A stretch of 64,000 nucleotides of DNA from Pyxicephalus adspersus (GCF_032062135.1 NC_092868.1:45449603-45513602); one strand, 5' to 3'; shown: positions 1 through 11,740, numbered from the stretch's first letter. Made by a program: numbers and translations. The notes: generated from the sequence alone by a model not told the origin.

Positions 1-197
1 TGAATGAGGTCTTTCTTACCATGGTGGTCTGGGGTTCTAGAAAGGTAAAATGATCATTGAGTCATGTTTTTGGCATTAAACCCTTGACTATGCAGACATG
101 ATCACATGGAAGGACAGTCAGCCACAGCTCAAGGAACCCTTGGAAACCTTTGAAAGAACCCTAGGATATCACAGAACCTTGGTTGATAATGGCTGAC
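1..197 (+). mobile_element. hAT-like MITE remnant (cut by the window edge)
   Basis: Shares its diagnostic text (actatgcagacatgatca, then repeated 'gaaccc' blocks and a final 'ttggttgataatggctg') with copies at 30773-31052 and 40733-41000. The family end resembles CAGYCTTTCTCAACC read inversely. Classification as hAT-like rests on the TIR and 8-bp duplications seen in the better copies. Confidence 0.55.
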
Positions 198-1689
198 CAA
201 ACTCTTGCCAATATATCCAAAACTACAATGCCCATACAAAATTAGGTTAAAAAGAACATGTGTGATCTATGGTCAAAAGGCAGAACCCCCACACATAATG
301 GGACATAAATAACAAAAACTTAAATCTGAAGTCTAGGCAGATATAAATTACGAAAAGTAACACAGTTCTGTAATGATTATTACATCAATAAATGCACTTT
401 TTTTTCAAATAAAAGAGAAATAGTTATCTGAATTTGGAGCTGACTGCGGGCATCCTGGCCTTCTTTTTCTGCGAAAACTTGGTTTATGTACAGGAAAAAA
501 TATTTTTTACCATCCCTTCCAGCAGTTACCTGAAGCCCCTCTTCTTTTTCCCCTAACCAATTTATTGATCCAACGGATACCCTTACTCTAGGATTCAACA
601 GATACCTTTGAACTTAATAGCATTGGGGATGTTTCCTACCTTTGGAGCTATAACTAAAAAGCATCTAACCTTTAACTGTCTTTTAGCTAAAATACTACAC
701 AAGTCATTCCAACAGCGGGACCTGCGGAAATCTACCAGTCACGTAGCTACACTATTCAACCTTTCAGACTAACTACTGTTCTTTCTCCACTATTATTATT
801 ACATTAACAAGCAACAATCCATTACCAATCTTTATAAGTCCCCTGAGGAAGCCAATGGGTGAAACGTGTTGTGAGAAAGAGAAAATCCTTCGAACTATAA
901 TATGATCCAATGTGTTAGTTCACTTTGGTATTGCAATATTCTGTTCACTACCCTTGTAAATTTCCATCCAGTGTAGTTTGAGCTATGTTTAGCTGAGAAT
1001 GCTTCAACAGATTTACACAGGTAAAAATGATTTGATTATTGCCACAAAAAAAGCCATCTTTCTCTTTTTGATATAGTTATTTTAGGCTTGGCAACAGAGC
1101 AATATAGAAATGAGCTCAATATTGTGCTCCTTTTCCTTTTACTGTAAAAAGCTGTCATATAAAAATAAATTTAAAAAATGCTTTGGTGAAAGCATCACTA
1201 AATAGACCTCTCAGGGATGGACTGCTCAAAAAAAGTATTAACAGAAAATGTTTGCTGTATAAACATTGTTGGAGTTAAATAATTAAATATTAATAATAGG
1301 AAATACTAATATAATTATCACAATAAATATATGCATGTTATATGAATTGTATATGATGGCAAAACTGCATGGATATAAATTTGGATATATCAAAGATGTA
1401 AAAATAAAATATGTTTTAACAGTATGAAAATGTTTTTAAATATTATCTCAACCACAATTCTATGTATATATTTGGCTGACGAATACCAGTTACTTATTTA
1501 AATGAATACCCTATAAATAACAATTTAAAAATGAAACAAAAACATTAAAAAAATATTTTAACAATAACCATCAGCTGTTGTTATTATTATTATTATTATG
1601 ATTAAGAATTAAACTGAATATTACCCCAACAAACAAGAAAAGGCAAAAATCCCAACTTTTGAATCCACATTCACAACATTCCTTGTCAA
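198..1689. other. 5' flank without recognisable gene
   Basis: AT-rich DNA with a copy of the dispersed GAAGCC..GAAACGTGT motif (842-880) and a (TTA)n tract at 1577-1599. Small open frames here have no recognisable product. Confidence 0.6.
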
Positions 1690-2070
1690 GACATGAAACA
1701 CTGTTGAGCTCCCTGTCACTCTTAATTATTTTCAGGTAGAGCAATCACTTCAGATAATTGGCCAATTGTGCAATATGTTTTCACTCTTGCTTCACTGCAA
1801 ATTAGTTTCAGGGCATATCTATGAGCAATTTATCATCTAAATAACCAGCACTCATCACAAGACAAGTGAGTTACTTTAAATATATTGTTATCTCTGTTTT
1901 GCCAATGAGTGACTGCCACCCCAGTAGAGCTTACATATTATTCAGCTGTTATTATTGCATAATGTGAAGTCTATTAAGCTCAAAGGTTTGTTATTTGTTG
2001 TAGGATAATGTGCTATTAAAATAAAATTATAGCTTAATTTGTAAAGAAGCAATTTCCTATGCAAATACTG
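1690..2070. promoter_or_regulatory. Candidate conserved noncoding element upstream of WNT4
   Basis: Repeat-poor sequence of mixed composition with dense homeodomain-like cores (TTAATTATT near 1721, AAATTAG near 1799) and an octamer ATGCAAAT at 2059-2066. It resembles vertebrate conserved noncoding DNA by eye only; no alignment was run. Confidence 0.25.
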
Positions 2071-2225
2071 CCAAATATAGAATTCTCACACACACATATA
2101 TATTAAAAAAGTTGCACATTCTGGTATTCCATTAGACTGTCTTTAGCTTTGATTACAGCACACATTCGTCATGGTTTCATTTTGATAACTTGATACAATG
2201 GGCCTTGTCCATCCAGCGTTTCCTT

Positions 2226-2944
2226 AGCGGACCTTAAAGCCGCATACACACGTTCAATATTAGTCATTGGAAAGGATCCTTCACGACCCTTTCCAACGAC
2301 TAGCACTGCACGATGCATGAACAAGTGCTGTACATACAGCACCGTTCTGCTCTATAGAGAGGGGAGGGGGAGAACGACGGAGCAGCACCCTGCTGTGCGC
2401 TCTCCCCCTCCCCTTAAATTAGGATCGTTAGTTGTCCATCATCTGTGGATCTGTCAGAACAGTCGTTTGGAGGATGGACGATTGGCACTGTACACACGCC
2501 AGATTCTCGCCCAATATAGGCCCTGAGCCGATTATCAGGCGAGAACCGTTGGATGTGTGTACGTAGCTAAACTCCTACTTACTTCACGCATTCTGGGAGG
2601 CTCTTGGCTGCTCCTTCTGCACCCAATCTCAGGCATGTGCACAAAGAGCTTTTTCTTTAAAGGGGAAAAAAATGCCGATCTATTGCATGTGCAGTGAGGC
2701 CAGCACTCTTCTTTTCCCCATCTATGTCACCCGATCCTGCGCACTGCACAGTCCGAGATCGAGTGACATATGAAGAAGACCAAAGTAGATGGTGGCATCA
2801 GGCACTTCCTCCACACTGGGACGAAGGAGAATTCCGGAGCAACATGGGACGTAAACTAGGAAAGGTCCAGGGCAATCAAGGGATCTGCGGGATTTAAGGT
2901 AAGTGTGATTTTGTTTTGGTTTTTTTTCGTTGTAGTTCCGCTTT
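2226..2944. mobile_element. MITE with GCGGACCT/AGTTCCGC ends inserted in the Tc1 relic
   Basis: Removing the inner element (2238-2567) leaves a unit starting TTAGCGGACCTTAAACTCC and ending TAGTTCCGCTTTA: short inverted ends flanked by TTA on both sides. The body resembles text at 39540-39880 ('ggaggctcttgg', 'gctccttctg', 'gcgcagtgagatcgg'), so it belongs to a dispersed family. Exact ends are approximate. Confidence 0.5.
2238..2567 (+). mobile_element. Harbinger-like MITE, copy 1
   Basis: 330 bases with inverted ends AGCCGCATACACACGTTCAA and its 3' complement (TTGGATGTGTGTACGTAGC), flanked by TAA at 2235-2237 and 2568-2570. Internal sequence is shared with copies at 45263-45589 (inverted) and 46860-47177. 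A 3-bp TWA target duplication is the hallmark of PIF/Harbinger elements. No transposase is encoded. Confidence 0.75.
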
Positions 2945-3172
2945 ACCATTTCTCCAAGATCTTGTATTGATGGGAGAGTCGGACCCTTGTGTACAGTCTT
3001 CAGATGAAAGATTCTCAATAGGTTAAAATCTGGACTCGGTGGTGGCCAATCTGTTCGTGAAAATGATGTTTCATGCTCCTTCTTCCACAATTTGAGCCCA
3101 ATGATTCCTGGCATTGCCATCTTGGAATATGTCTTTGTTCTGCCACCAGGCAAAATTAATTAGAATACAATT

Positions 3173-4310
3173 TCCCTTGCCAGCTAATTGAGGTGTACAA
3201 CCAACAAGTATATTAAAATCCAGCCACCAATAATGACCTCCCAATGCCATGGGTTTCAGCTTGCAAATTGTGTTGTGAATAGAACCCCCAGACGTCGGCT
3301 GTACTAAATATGGAAAGCAAAGATGATACAGCTGTTCTATACCATGCTGCCACCGAGCCCATAGCTTGCAACCCATCACAAGTCCAACTAACTAGCACTC
3401 AGTGACACCTAAAAGCACCTTGTCAGCAACAAATAATTAGGAAAGGAAACATGGCTATTGAGAGCTTGCTGGCTCTGGAAATGGATGCCTCACATATATG
3501 AATAAATTGGTTCCTTTAGGTTAGGTTGACCCTGTAGAGATATAATATATAATATATATCAGGCTAGCAGGTGGAGCTCTTGATTCCTTTTCTACTTACA
3601 GTTTATCCTTATTTCTCACTGAATGTAGTCTGCTGTTTATGGAGATCAATAGATCAAGATGAAATTTAATGATGAATAAGACAGAAGTGTGACTTCCCCT
3701 CCATCCTGTTGGGGTTCTGTTGGGGATTTCAATTAGAGCTGTTTTCCTGAAACAGATAAATGCTAAACCATTTGCTATTTTTAATAAAACTGAATATATT
3801 GTCAGAAGATTTTTTTGTATATTGTGTTATATGATATGCAAATCTTTCAAAGTGTTTTAAAAAATGGATGTTGCCTAAAGCCCATGTCTGGGGAACAATT
3901 TCTTCACCCAAGTACTGCCACCAAAGTCAGCCATACTCATACTGCTTTTTCTTTGTCCTAAATTTCTTAGGGTGCTTCTTCCATCCCCACTTCCAGTGGG
4001 GACCAGTGATCCACCACTGGGGACCAAGTGCACTAATATGCCTTGTTGCTGCCCCTTGTTGTGATTTTGCCATCACTGGAAGTCTTCAGAACCCTGTAAT
4101 GATCACACCAAAAACCATATTCTTCAGGTAATGGAGAGGACCAATGTCCAGAGCTTGGACTGTATGCCCTAGTAAAAGTACCTTCCAATTACAGCCAAGG
4201 AGAAAGAAGACCCTGACCATGAGTTTTTATGAGGTATTAAAAGTTTTTAATTAGGATGGAGATCAGGTTTACAATATGTTGCAGTAGAGGATGTTATTTA
4301 AAATTTGGAG
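3173..4310. other. Intergenic, no gene seen
   Basis: 3180-3400 may continue an old transposon but I cannot match it. The remainder is AT-rich DNA with small chance open frames. Confidence 0.5.
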
Positions 4311-4985
4311 TACATAGTTACATAGTAGGTCAGGTTGAAAAACCACATAAGTCGATCAAGTTCAACCACTATGGAAATAAACATATCCCAGATATAAAAC
4401 CCTATAAGACATAGTTGGTCCAGAGGAAGGCAAAAAAAACCCTTTTACAATTTGCTCAAACAGGGGGATAAAATCCTTCCTGATTCCCTGGGGCAACCAG
4501 ATGTTCCCTGGATCCACAGTCTCAGTTTTCTTTACTTTAAAGCCTTAATACCCAGCTATATTCTGTGCTTCTAGAAATCATCCAGCTTTTTGCTAAAGCA
4601 ATCTGTAGTAGTTGCTGAAACTACTTCCTGAAGGAGCCGATTCCACATTTTCACAGACCTTACAGTGAAGAATCCCTTCCTTATCCGGAGCTTAAACTTC
4701 TTTTTTTCCAGATGCAAAGAGTGCCCTCTTGTTCTTTGTAATGATCTCAAAATGAATAATGGGGAAGGGAGTTCTCTATATGGGCCATTTATATATTTAT
4801 ACAGGGTGATCATATCCCCCCTTATACGTCTCTTCCCAAGGGAGAATAGATTCAGTTCAGCTAATCTCTCCTCATAGCTGAGCTCCTCCATTACTTTTAT
4901 TAGTTTAGCTGCCCTTCTCTGCACTCTCTTCAATTCAATTCTTTGACTGCAAACTACAAACTCAGTACCCAAAAATGTATTACAT
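4311..4985 (-). mobile_element. CR1/L3-type LINE 3' end (5'-truncated)
   Basis: The minus strand encodes the C-terminal tail of a non-LTR reverse transcriptase: LKRVQRRAAKLI, LSYEERLAELNLFSLGKRRIRGDMITLYKYI, TRGHSLHLEKKKFKLR, RKGFFTVRSVKMWNRLLQEVV, ending in a 'FSKKLDDF' tail near 4571. Downstream (4311-4560) is the 3'UTR with the frog-typical 'acatagttacatagtaggtc' terminus. Catalytic RT domains and endonuclease are absent, as expected of 5' truncation during insertion. The open frame of about 156 codons is a relic. Confidence 0.75.
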
Positions 4986-5041
4986 ATCAGTATCTGATCA
5001 TTTGATTTTTGCATGTGGTTAGTTTCACTCTTTTTAATCAA

Positions 5042-5975
5042 AATTGTGTGGCTTTTTCATATTTCTCAGAAGCCTGAGAAGGGTTACAGCCTACAGACGC
5101 ACTTTCTCAGGTAAGGCTTGCACCGGCATGATCACAGCTGTATGGCTCTGTCATCCTGGAACCTGTTGTAACGATGTGAACTTATGCAGGAAATAAACCA
5201 CTTCTGTCAATTATCAAATGCCTGAGGTGCTGGAAATTGTCCCAAAATTTTCATTCCAAACTGTACTTCTCTGTAAATCTACTTTGGATAAAGAACACAA
5301 AATTATCTTTTATGCAGTTACTTTTTTTGCTGAGGTTAACAGCTATCTTCCAAAGCTAAGGGATTTTTTATTTGAGGATCCTTAATATGTTGAAGATCCT
5401 TATAGAATTCTTTCTGTACCTCTGTAGATCCGGTTGAAGATCATTGAGCCAGAGTTCCTTAGGATGTGCTATAGCATGGAGTTTTTGTACATTTGTGTTA
5501 CGTTAGATGTGAGGCTTTTGGAGCCATGCAACAGAAAACAAAATGTGCCACTAACCTCTAATCCATTTATGTAAAGCAGACCATAAAAATTAAGTTTGGG
5601 GAAATACATTGAAGGCAATAGAGAACTGCTATAATGGTCATGTCTGGCCTTTTGGAGAAGATACACAAGCTATTATTACGCAAATGGCATATTATGGGAG
5701 CATCTGGGGAAAACAAGACTTACATCTTTTGGAATGACATTGGAAATGCAGAAATGCAACAGCATACTTTATCAATGTATGTTTGGATTGGGAATTACAC
5801 ACAGCAGCAGCATTTTCAACTAATTTTGTTGAGGAATGGCATTAAAAAGGTTTTTATTGTTAATTTTTATAGCAACTGACATGTTTTCATCTTAAAAAAT
5901 CAGGATTATGTCTGCTTTGACCAGCTGGACAGAAGCTCCATAAAATGTTTGTTTTTATGTCTTGTTTCTTATCCA
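5042..5975. other. Intergenic, no gene seen
   Basis: Mixed composition sequence without recognisable repeat or coding signal. Confidence 0.5.
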
Positions 5976-6243
5976 GGGTTCCATGAAGTCCTGGGGTTCC
6001 TCCAGAAGTTGCTAAGAGTTCCCTCAGCAATGTGCAATGTCTACCTTTCAGATCAGTTTAGGTGACAGCTTTTTGGCAATCTGTAAGGGTGACATACTTC
6101 CCCCAGCCGGCAATGTAAGAGAATTTCTTCCCTTGACCTCCACACTAATGTACTGTGATTTGTGAATATAGTAAATATAGAAGAGGTTCCCTGAAGAACT
6201 GAAATTCATTTTAAGGGTTTCCCCATTTTAAAAAGGTTGATAA
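5976..6243 (+). mobile_element. hAT-like MITE family member (divergent)
   Basis: Shares 'ggttcctccagaag', 'ctttttggcaatctgt', 'ttaagggtttccccat' and the ending 'aaaaggttgata' with the clean copy at 52375-52649. Ends are eroded. Confidence 0.55.
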
Positions 6244-9200
6244 ATATTAACCTTTATTATAGAAAAAAAACACCTTTCTGTGTATTGTGTCTTTCCATTT
6301 AAGCCTGTTGGCACTGTCAAACTCTGGTACCATGGCACACTTTATACGCACCCAAACCTCGGGATCCAGTTTTTTAGAAATGAATTACTATGGCTTTTAG
6401 GCAGGTTGGTGCTTCAATAGTTGTCATTAGAAAAAGATCTATATAATCTGTGAAGAATTGGGATACTTTACACCCATGATGAGTTCTTCCGTGGGATCAG
6501 CCGCACTCCCAACCTTGAGTGGGAGAGGTTGGGAACCATTTTTTTGCATCCATCTGTTGCAGATCACAGCACAGTTCCCGCTGCACAGTTGCTGTTTGAA
6601 GGTTTTCGCCTTAGCTGCAGCCACAAGCATTTCTGGTTACCCACGTTGTGGTTTGCGCAGCAGTTTGTTGTGTGCCCGGGAGCCAACTATGCAGTTTCAC
6701 ACTGTGAATGTGAAAGGGCCCTTATAATTGAGGATTATGAGCTGTACAATCCCCTGTACAAGTCTGCATGCATATCTCTAAACAAATTAAAACTTTAAAA
6801 TAATAAATTTGCTGATTTGCCTGGCTAAGGACACAATTCTCTTATCGCTTCCCAGAAGTATGAGAGGTAATATCTGATTGGTTGCTGAGAATACTGCACT
6901 TTGCTCTTTGCATTATTACATAAAGCTTCATAGCTCCAGCATTTGACATTAGTAATGAATTCACTGCAGCTGGAATGTCTCACAAGGAAAATAATTGTAT
7001 GGGGTTTTCCAGCATCAGTCTGGAGCAGAAAGCAAGATATAACATGAAAAGGAAAAAAAAAAGAGAATACCAGCGCCTCACACTCCAGGATACTTAGGAG
7101 ACGGGCTGGGTTCTTGACATGTGCTTGGATGACATGATCTAGAAGAACATTCATGATGACCCCATAACATGACTGCGGCTGGATGTAAGATGAACGATGA
7201 GCCATTTCTTAAAGTGAACTCTTCCAGGGGGGCAAACAATCTGGCCAACGCAGCAGAAGAAATATTCACAGGTGCCACAAACACCTGCAGCCATTCACAC
7301 TGCATAGTTGCATATGTTTTAGACATTTTGGTGTCATGTGTGAAGAAGAAGGAATGTTGTCTTGGTGTCTTCTAATACTTGAGGATTCTTCAATATTTCT
7401 ATATAGCAATGGCTAAGTTAAACTGAACTCTAGGCAAACTGTTCCATCTGCGGTTGGCAAGAGTCAAGTCAACTCCAGGTCCATATACATGATGATGTAA
7501 AAATGCTACAAAGCTGCATACATTTGTGTCTACAACGTCCTAAAGCTGAGTGCAGCTTTAAATTCTAAATATTAAATGTTGTTCCCATATGGAGGAATTC
7601 ACCGTGAGTCATTCACTTTCAACTTGCCATAAAAGTCGATCTCAGGGGCAGGCACAGACAGAGCATGGCTTCTACTGACTCCCAATGACCTTAAACTACC
7701 TACGGGAATTCATAATCAAATCACCAAATTATGTTTTTAACAAAAGATCACAACACAAATATGCATGATTGCATGGGGCGAAGGAGTGTGCTTTCTATCT
7801 CCGCAGACACACCCAGTGCCATCCTATCTCCAGGCAAAACAGTGGTGAATGGCTAGGAAAATTCCAATTTGGCTTTCAGGCTTTAGGTGCCATAACAGTC
7901 ATATGGAAGGGCATGCGTACCTTGGCCCAGCACTAAAAAAAGAATAAGTTGGGCCAATAGCACGTTTTATTTTTTAATGAAATAATGTTTATTGGCTTTT
8001 AGATAAAGCAACATAGAAATGTGAAACAAATCCAACCAGAAGGGGTGAAACAATGTCAATTTGGGGGAGTATAAATAGTGATAAGGTCCTATAATAACAT
8101 TGGAATGACCACAATAATGTTCAAATCTTTTTTAGGGGGATACCAATAAGAAGTGTATATAACCTGATGGATTATTTCACTACAAGAACAGAGAAGAGAG
8201 AGAAGGATACGGAGAAGAGGAAACCCAAAGGGCCAAGTTAAAGGCATGACGGTATGAGGTATGGAATGGGTCTCAGAACTGAGAAAAAACAAGAATACAT
8301 GGATCAGAGACCGTGCAGATATTTTAGGGTTGGTACACTGCAGCAGATATTATATTTCAGACCAGATAGCAGGATTGGATCTTAAAACGTACATCCGATT
8401 GATCGCTACCAACTGATCCACAGCTTGATGAAGGGAATGAACACTTGGCGAATGTAAAGGAAAGTGCATGTAATGACTGTAATGTCCCAATATATATATA
8501 ATATATATATATACACAACATATAAAATGTATAACATTCCAGACACCTGGGACCTGTAACTGGCTGAGCAGTAAAATGAGGCAGCTTTGGTGGATCAGTT
8601 GTACAGAGAGAATGATGAATAAATGAGCAAAGGGTAAAGTAAGTGTTTCTACTTATCCCCCCCCCCCCCCCCCCTGTGTATTTAACCATTGCCGTGCAGG
8701 GGAAACACCACTTTTTTAGGAAAATTTATCGACAACCTTTATTTGGGATCTAAATGCATTCATTCTCTGTCTGTCTTAAAACTTGATCAAAGATTTGTGA
8801 TTAATGGATATTGTTACTGGCAGCTGCCATTGTTCTTTCAATCAGTTTCTATTGCATTAGCATTAAAAGCTGGTAAAAATATCCTGAAAATGAATGTTAC
8901 AGGTCTTACTTTAATGTAAAAGAGGGACACATAAAATATAAAAAAATAAAATATAAAATATGATAAAGGATGCACTCCTGCCTGTTACACTGACCCACAA
9001 AAAATACAAAAAACTGGATAAACTTACAGCAAAGTTTCTGTTTGTATAAACTTTAAAATATTCTCATGCTTACCTTTTTTTTTTCTTTCTTACATTTTGT
9101 TTATGTTTCCTTTTGTATCTGTTTTATTATTTTATTTTATTGTACTGTTTTATTGTTACTGTTATTGTACTGTTTAAAAAAGTAAAAACCTTTAATAAAA

Positions 9201-9282
9201 ATTTGAATTGAAAAAAAAATATACTCCTGCTTCTGTTTTGCTCCCAGCAGCTTTCCCTGCACTTTGGTTGTGCTGTCTATTT
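6244..9282. other. Intergenic, no gene seen
   Basis: Contains a (TA)n tract (8494-8517), a C18 run (8657-8674) and low-complexity T/A DNA at 9075-9215. 6480-6740 is a mildly GC-rich stretch with overlapping short open frames but no recognisable product. Confidence 0.5.
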
Positions 9283-9645
9283 TATATATGTTCCAAGGAC
9301 AATTTCTGGGGGAGCCAAGTAACCTATTGGCATGTTTTTGGAGATGTGGGGGGGAAACTGAGGGCTGCGTAGAAAAACCAAATGAACATGGGGTGAATAT
9401 GTAAAGTCCTTAAAAATAGTCCTGCCCGAGATATGGACCTGTGATCCCAATGTGTGGTTTTGCTGCCTGTTTTCTACAAATTCTGGGGGAGCCAAACAAA
9501 CTAACTGCATGTTTCCTGAAATTTGTAGGAAAAGTGAATTGTTCCACAGGGAACCCAAGTGAACTTGGTAAGAAGATGTAAACTCTTTGCAAATATGATC
9601 TTGGCCGGGGTACAAGCAAGTATCCGGTGCTACAGGGGTGAGAGT
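9283..9645 (-). repeat. Two degenerate SINE bodies in tandem
   Basis: 9300-9460 and 9475-9640 each repeat the order 'gggggagccaa..aac', 'ctgcatgttt', 'gatcttggc', matching the middle of the SINE at 9836-10174. They lack tRNA heads and are old. Confidence 0.5.
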
Positions 9646-9671
9646 GCCAGCTGCTGAGCCTAATGATAATT

Positions 9672-9726
9672 AGGGTGGCACGGATGGCTCAGTGGCAAAC
9701 ACTCTCACATTCTGCAGTTTTAGTCA
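9672..9726 (+). repeat. SINE tRNA-like head fragment
   Basis: Reads 'ggtggcacggatggctcagt' followed by a 'ggcaaacactctc' stretch, the A-box part of the tRNA-derived SINE; the rest is lost. Confidence 0.55.
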
Positions 9727-9835
9727 AAAATTGTTCACACTGGTGCAGCAACCTTTAAAACACGTCTTTTACCTAGAATCATTTACATGAACACATCATA
9801 TGCTGCTCATTTTAAAAGGCACCCCAGATACGCCT

Positions 9836-10174
9836 ATTATTACACAGTATTTATATAGCACCATCATATTACACAGCGCTGTACAAAGTCCATAGTCATG
9901 TTACTAGCTGTTCCTCAAAGGAGCCTCACAATCTAATGTCCCTACCATAGACATATGTCTTTATTATAATCTATGGTCAATTTTGGGTGGTAGCCAATTA
10001 ACCTAACTGCATGTGTTTGGAATGTTGGAGGAAACCGGAGCACCCAGAAGAAACTCACACAGACACGTGGAGAACCAGCAAACTCCATGCAGATGGTGTC
10101 CTGGCTGAGATTCAAACCTGGGACCCAGCGCTGCAAAAGCCAGAGTGCTAACCACTGAGCCACCGTGCTGCCCA
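9836..10174 (-). mobile_element. tRNA-derived SINE with L2-like tail, copy 1
   Basis: Read on the minus strand it starts with the tRNA-like head (A box in 'ggctcagtggttagcactct', B box in 'ggtttgaatctc'), continues with 'aggacaccatctgcatggag' and ends in an L2-like 'gctatataaatactgtgtaa' tail. Related copies are at 21201-21522 (+) and 48776-49070 (-). Confidence 0.75.
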
Positions 10175-10267
10175 CTTGGATTAGGGCTCCTTATTTTTCC
10201 CAGAACCCAAAAGTAGTGACATCACCCACAGCTAAATTACAGGCAAACACATTTTTGAACCCCACTG

Positions 10268-10288
10268 CAAAAAAAAAAAAAAAAAAAA
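10268..10288 (+). repeat. Poly(A) tract
   Basis: 21 uninterrupted or nearly uninterrupted A residues just before the foldback element. Confidence 0.9.
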
Positions 10289-10304
10289 GATTAACTGCTT
10301 TTTG

Positions 10305-10840
10305 TCCAGAGGAGACCATAGGTAACCCCGAGCCACACTCGGGGTAGCTAAAAAAACAATAAATAAAGACTTACTTGGTCCCACCAGCGTCCTCCAGGGT
10401 CCTGCCCGTCAGATATCCTCTGGCCGCATCCTCTTCCTTCAGTCTGTCCCCCTGTGAGTGCGCTGGCGTTCCCCGGGAGTTCCTGGTGACGTTGGCGTGT
10501 TCGGCTGCCACTAGCGGTGCGGCGGGAATTTCATATTATATTTTATTGCATTCAATACAAAATTCCTGCAATAAATGCAATACACTGGATTTATATGTCT
10601 AAATGCAGTACATTTATTTCACAATATAATATAATAGCATGAGTATAATAAAGTTTGAAACACAAAAACATGGCAAAGTTTCTTATTAAATGTATTTATT
10701 TTTTAATTAATTTATTATTTTGCCATGATTTTGTGTTTCAAACTTTATTATACTCATATTATGCTGTAAAATACATTTTCATGAAAGACAATGTAATAAA
10801 TTACAGAAATAAGATGGAAATAAACCGCCCAGGAGGTTAA
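10305..10840. mobile_element. Large foldback/MITE-like element with hairpin core
   Basis: Starts with a small hairpin (ACCCCGAGCCACACTCGGGGT), and ends in 'aaccgcccaggaggttaa', a terminus recurrent in frog repeats. Its core has near-perfect inverted arms 10635-10677 and 10719-10764 (about 42 matching bases, 'gagtataataaagtttgaaa' in the left arm) around a 41-base AT-rich loop. No coding region. Confidence 0.6.
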
Positions 10841-11101
10841 TGGAGGGAGCAACTTATTGCAAAGGTACAAAACTTTAAAATTTGCTAGTTTTTCTTTCTT
10901 TAATATCTCCATTTCTTTTTATAGATAACTAGTATTAAAAGCGCTCTAAACTTTTTTTTTTCAGCGAGGTTATCAGGCAAGATCCACCACCAGTTGCATA
11001 TTTTTTTTTAGAGAAATCTCTGCATCAGTTAAAAAAAGGAAAATGCAGGGGCAGATTTATCTTCTTTTGATTGTAAATCATTTTGAAGGTATATATCTCC
11101 T

Positions 11102-11240
11102 CTAGATTGTAAGCTTATCAGGGAAGGGTCCTCTCCTCCTCTTGTGTCACTGTCTGTATTTGTCATTTGCTACCCCTATTTAATGTACAGCGCTGCGTAA
11201 TATGTTGGCGCTATATAAATCCTGTTTATTATTAATAATA
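11102..11240 (+). repeat. L2-type LINE 3' tail fragment
   Basis: Matches the L2-like tail seen in several places here: 'agattgtaagctt', 'tgtcactgtctgt', 'cagcgctgcgtaatatgttg', 'gcgctatataaatcctgttt' and a final (ATT)n. Only the 3'UTR is present. It ends about 190 bases before the WNT4 CpG island. Confidence 0.7.
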
Positions 11241-11429
11241 TTAATATTTTTTTCCTTGATAAGACAAGCTGAGCAGCAATGTGATCCTGTATATAAGAAA
11301 TAATGTGAAATATTCGGTGTACACATGGGATGCCCTCCTGAGAGCCCTGCCAGGTGTCTGCTGAGCACAGTGCCAGCTCTGATGGGCCCTGCCCGCTGCA
11401 ATGACCGCACACACTGGCACAGCAATGAA

Positions 11430-11740
11430 TGAATGCATTTCTTCTGCCCTGTCCCGCCCTGAGAGGGGGTGTCTGTGTAACCCCGCCTGGGTATCACCAT
11501 CCAGGACCGGCCCTCTTCTCCTCCCCCCTCTGCTTGTTGCTCTCATCCCCGGGATTCCTCCAGCTGAGCTGACATTCGGAGTCTGACCCAGGCACTGCTA
11601 GGACTGGGACACGCTTCGCTGCCTCTGCTGCCGCCACCGCTGCCACCCGCTAGAGGTCGCTGTGCCGCGTGCCACCTGCGGTCCCGATATAAAATTCCTG
11701 AGCCCAGGTCCAGAGTTGGCACCAAGTTGGGGGGTCATCA
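11430..11740 (+). promoter_or_regulatory. WNT4: CpG-rich WNT4 promoter region
   Basis: About 15 CpGs occur in roughly 260 bases between 11455 and 11700, in a genome stretch that otherwise almost lacks them, with G+C far above the flanks. A TATAAAA box lies at 11688-11694 and would place a start near 11718, giving a ~240 base 5'UTR without upstream ATG. A CpG island next to exon 1 is usual for developmental ligands. The exact start site is inference. Confidence 0.55.

Larger units (their letters stand above)
2100..3172 (-). mobile_element. Tc1-like transposon relic, interrupted by nested MITEs
   Basis: On the minus strand, 2945-3150 reads as the C-terminal part of a Tc1-type DDE transposase: an FQDGNARNHWAQIV block (the DxN of the second catalytic motif is altered), HETSFSRTDWPPPSPDFN (where DWPPQSPDLNPIEN is usual) and a PTLPSIQDLGEMV stretch. 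The extreme C-terminus (RAVIKAK-like) resumes at 2125-2165. The two parts are split by about 700 bases of inserted MITE sequence (2226-2944). The N-terminal two-thirds is missing or unrecognisable. Non-functional. Confidence 0.7.

Noticed and set aside
3180..3400. Extension of the Tc1 transposase toward its N-terminus
   Set aside because: The minus-strand frames here do not show the DDE first motif or HTH; similarity could not be supported.
6458..6798. Two overlapping 89-codon open frames
   Set aside because: Two frames open over the same GC-richer stretch, no recognisable domain, no splice context; likely dispersed repeat.
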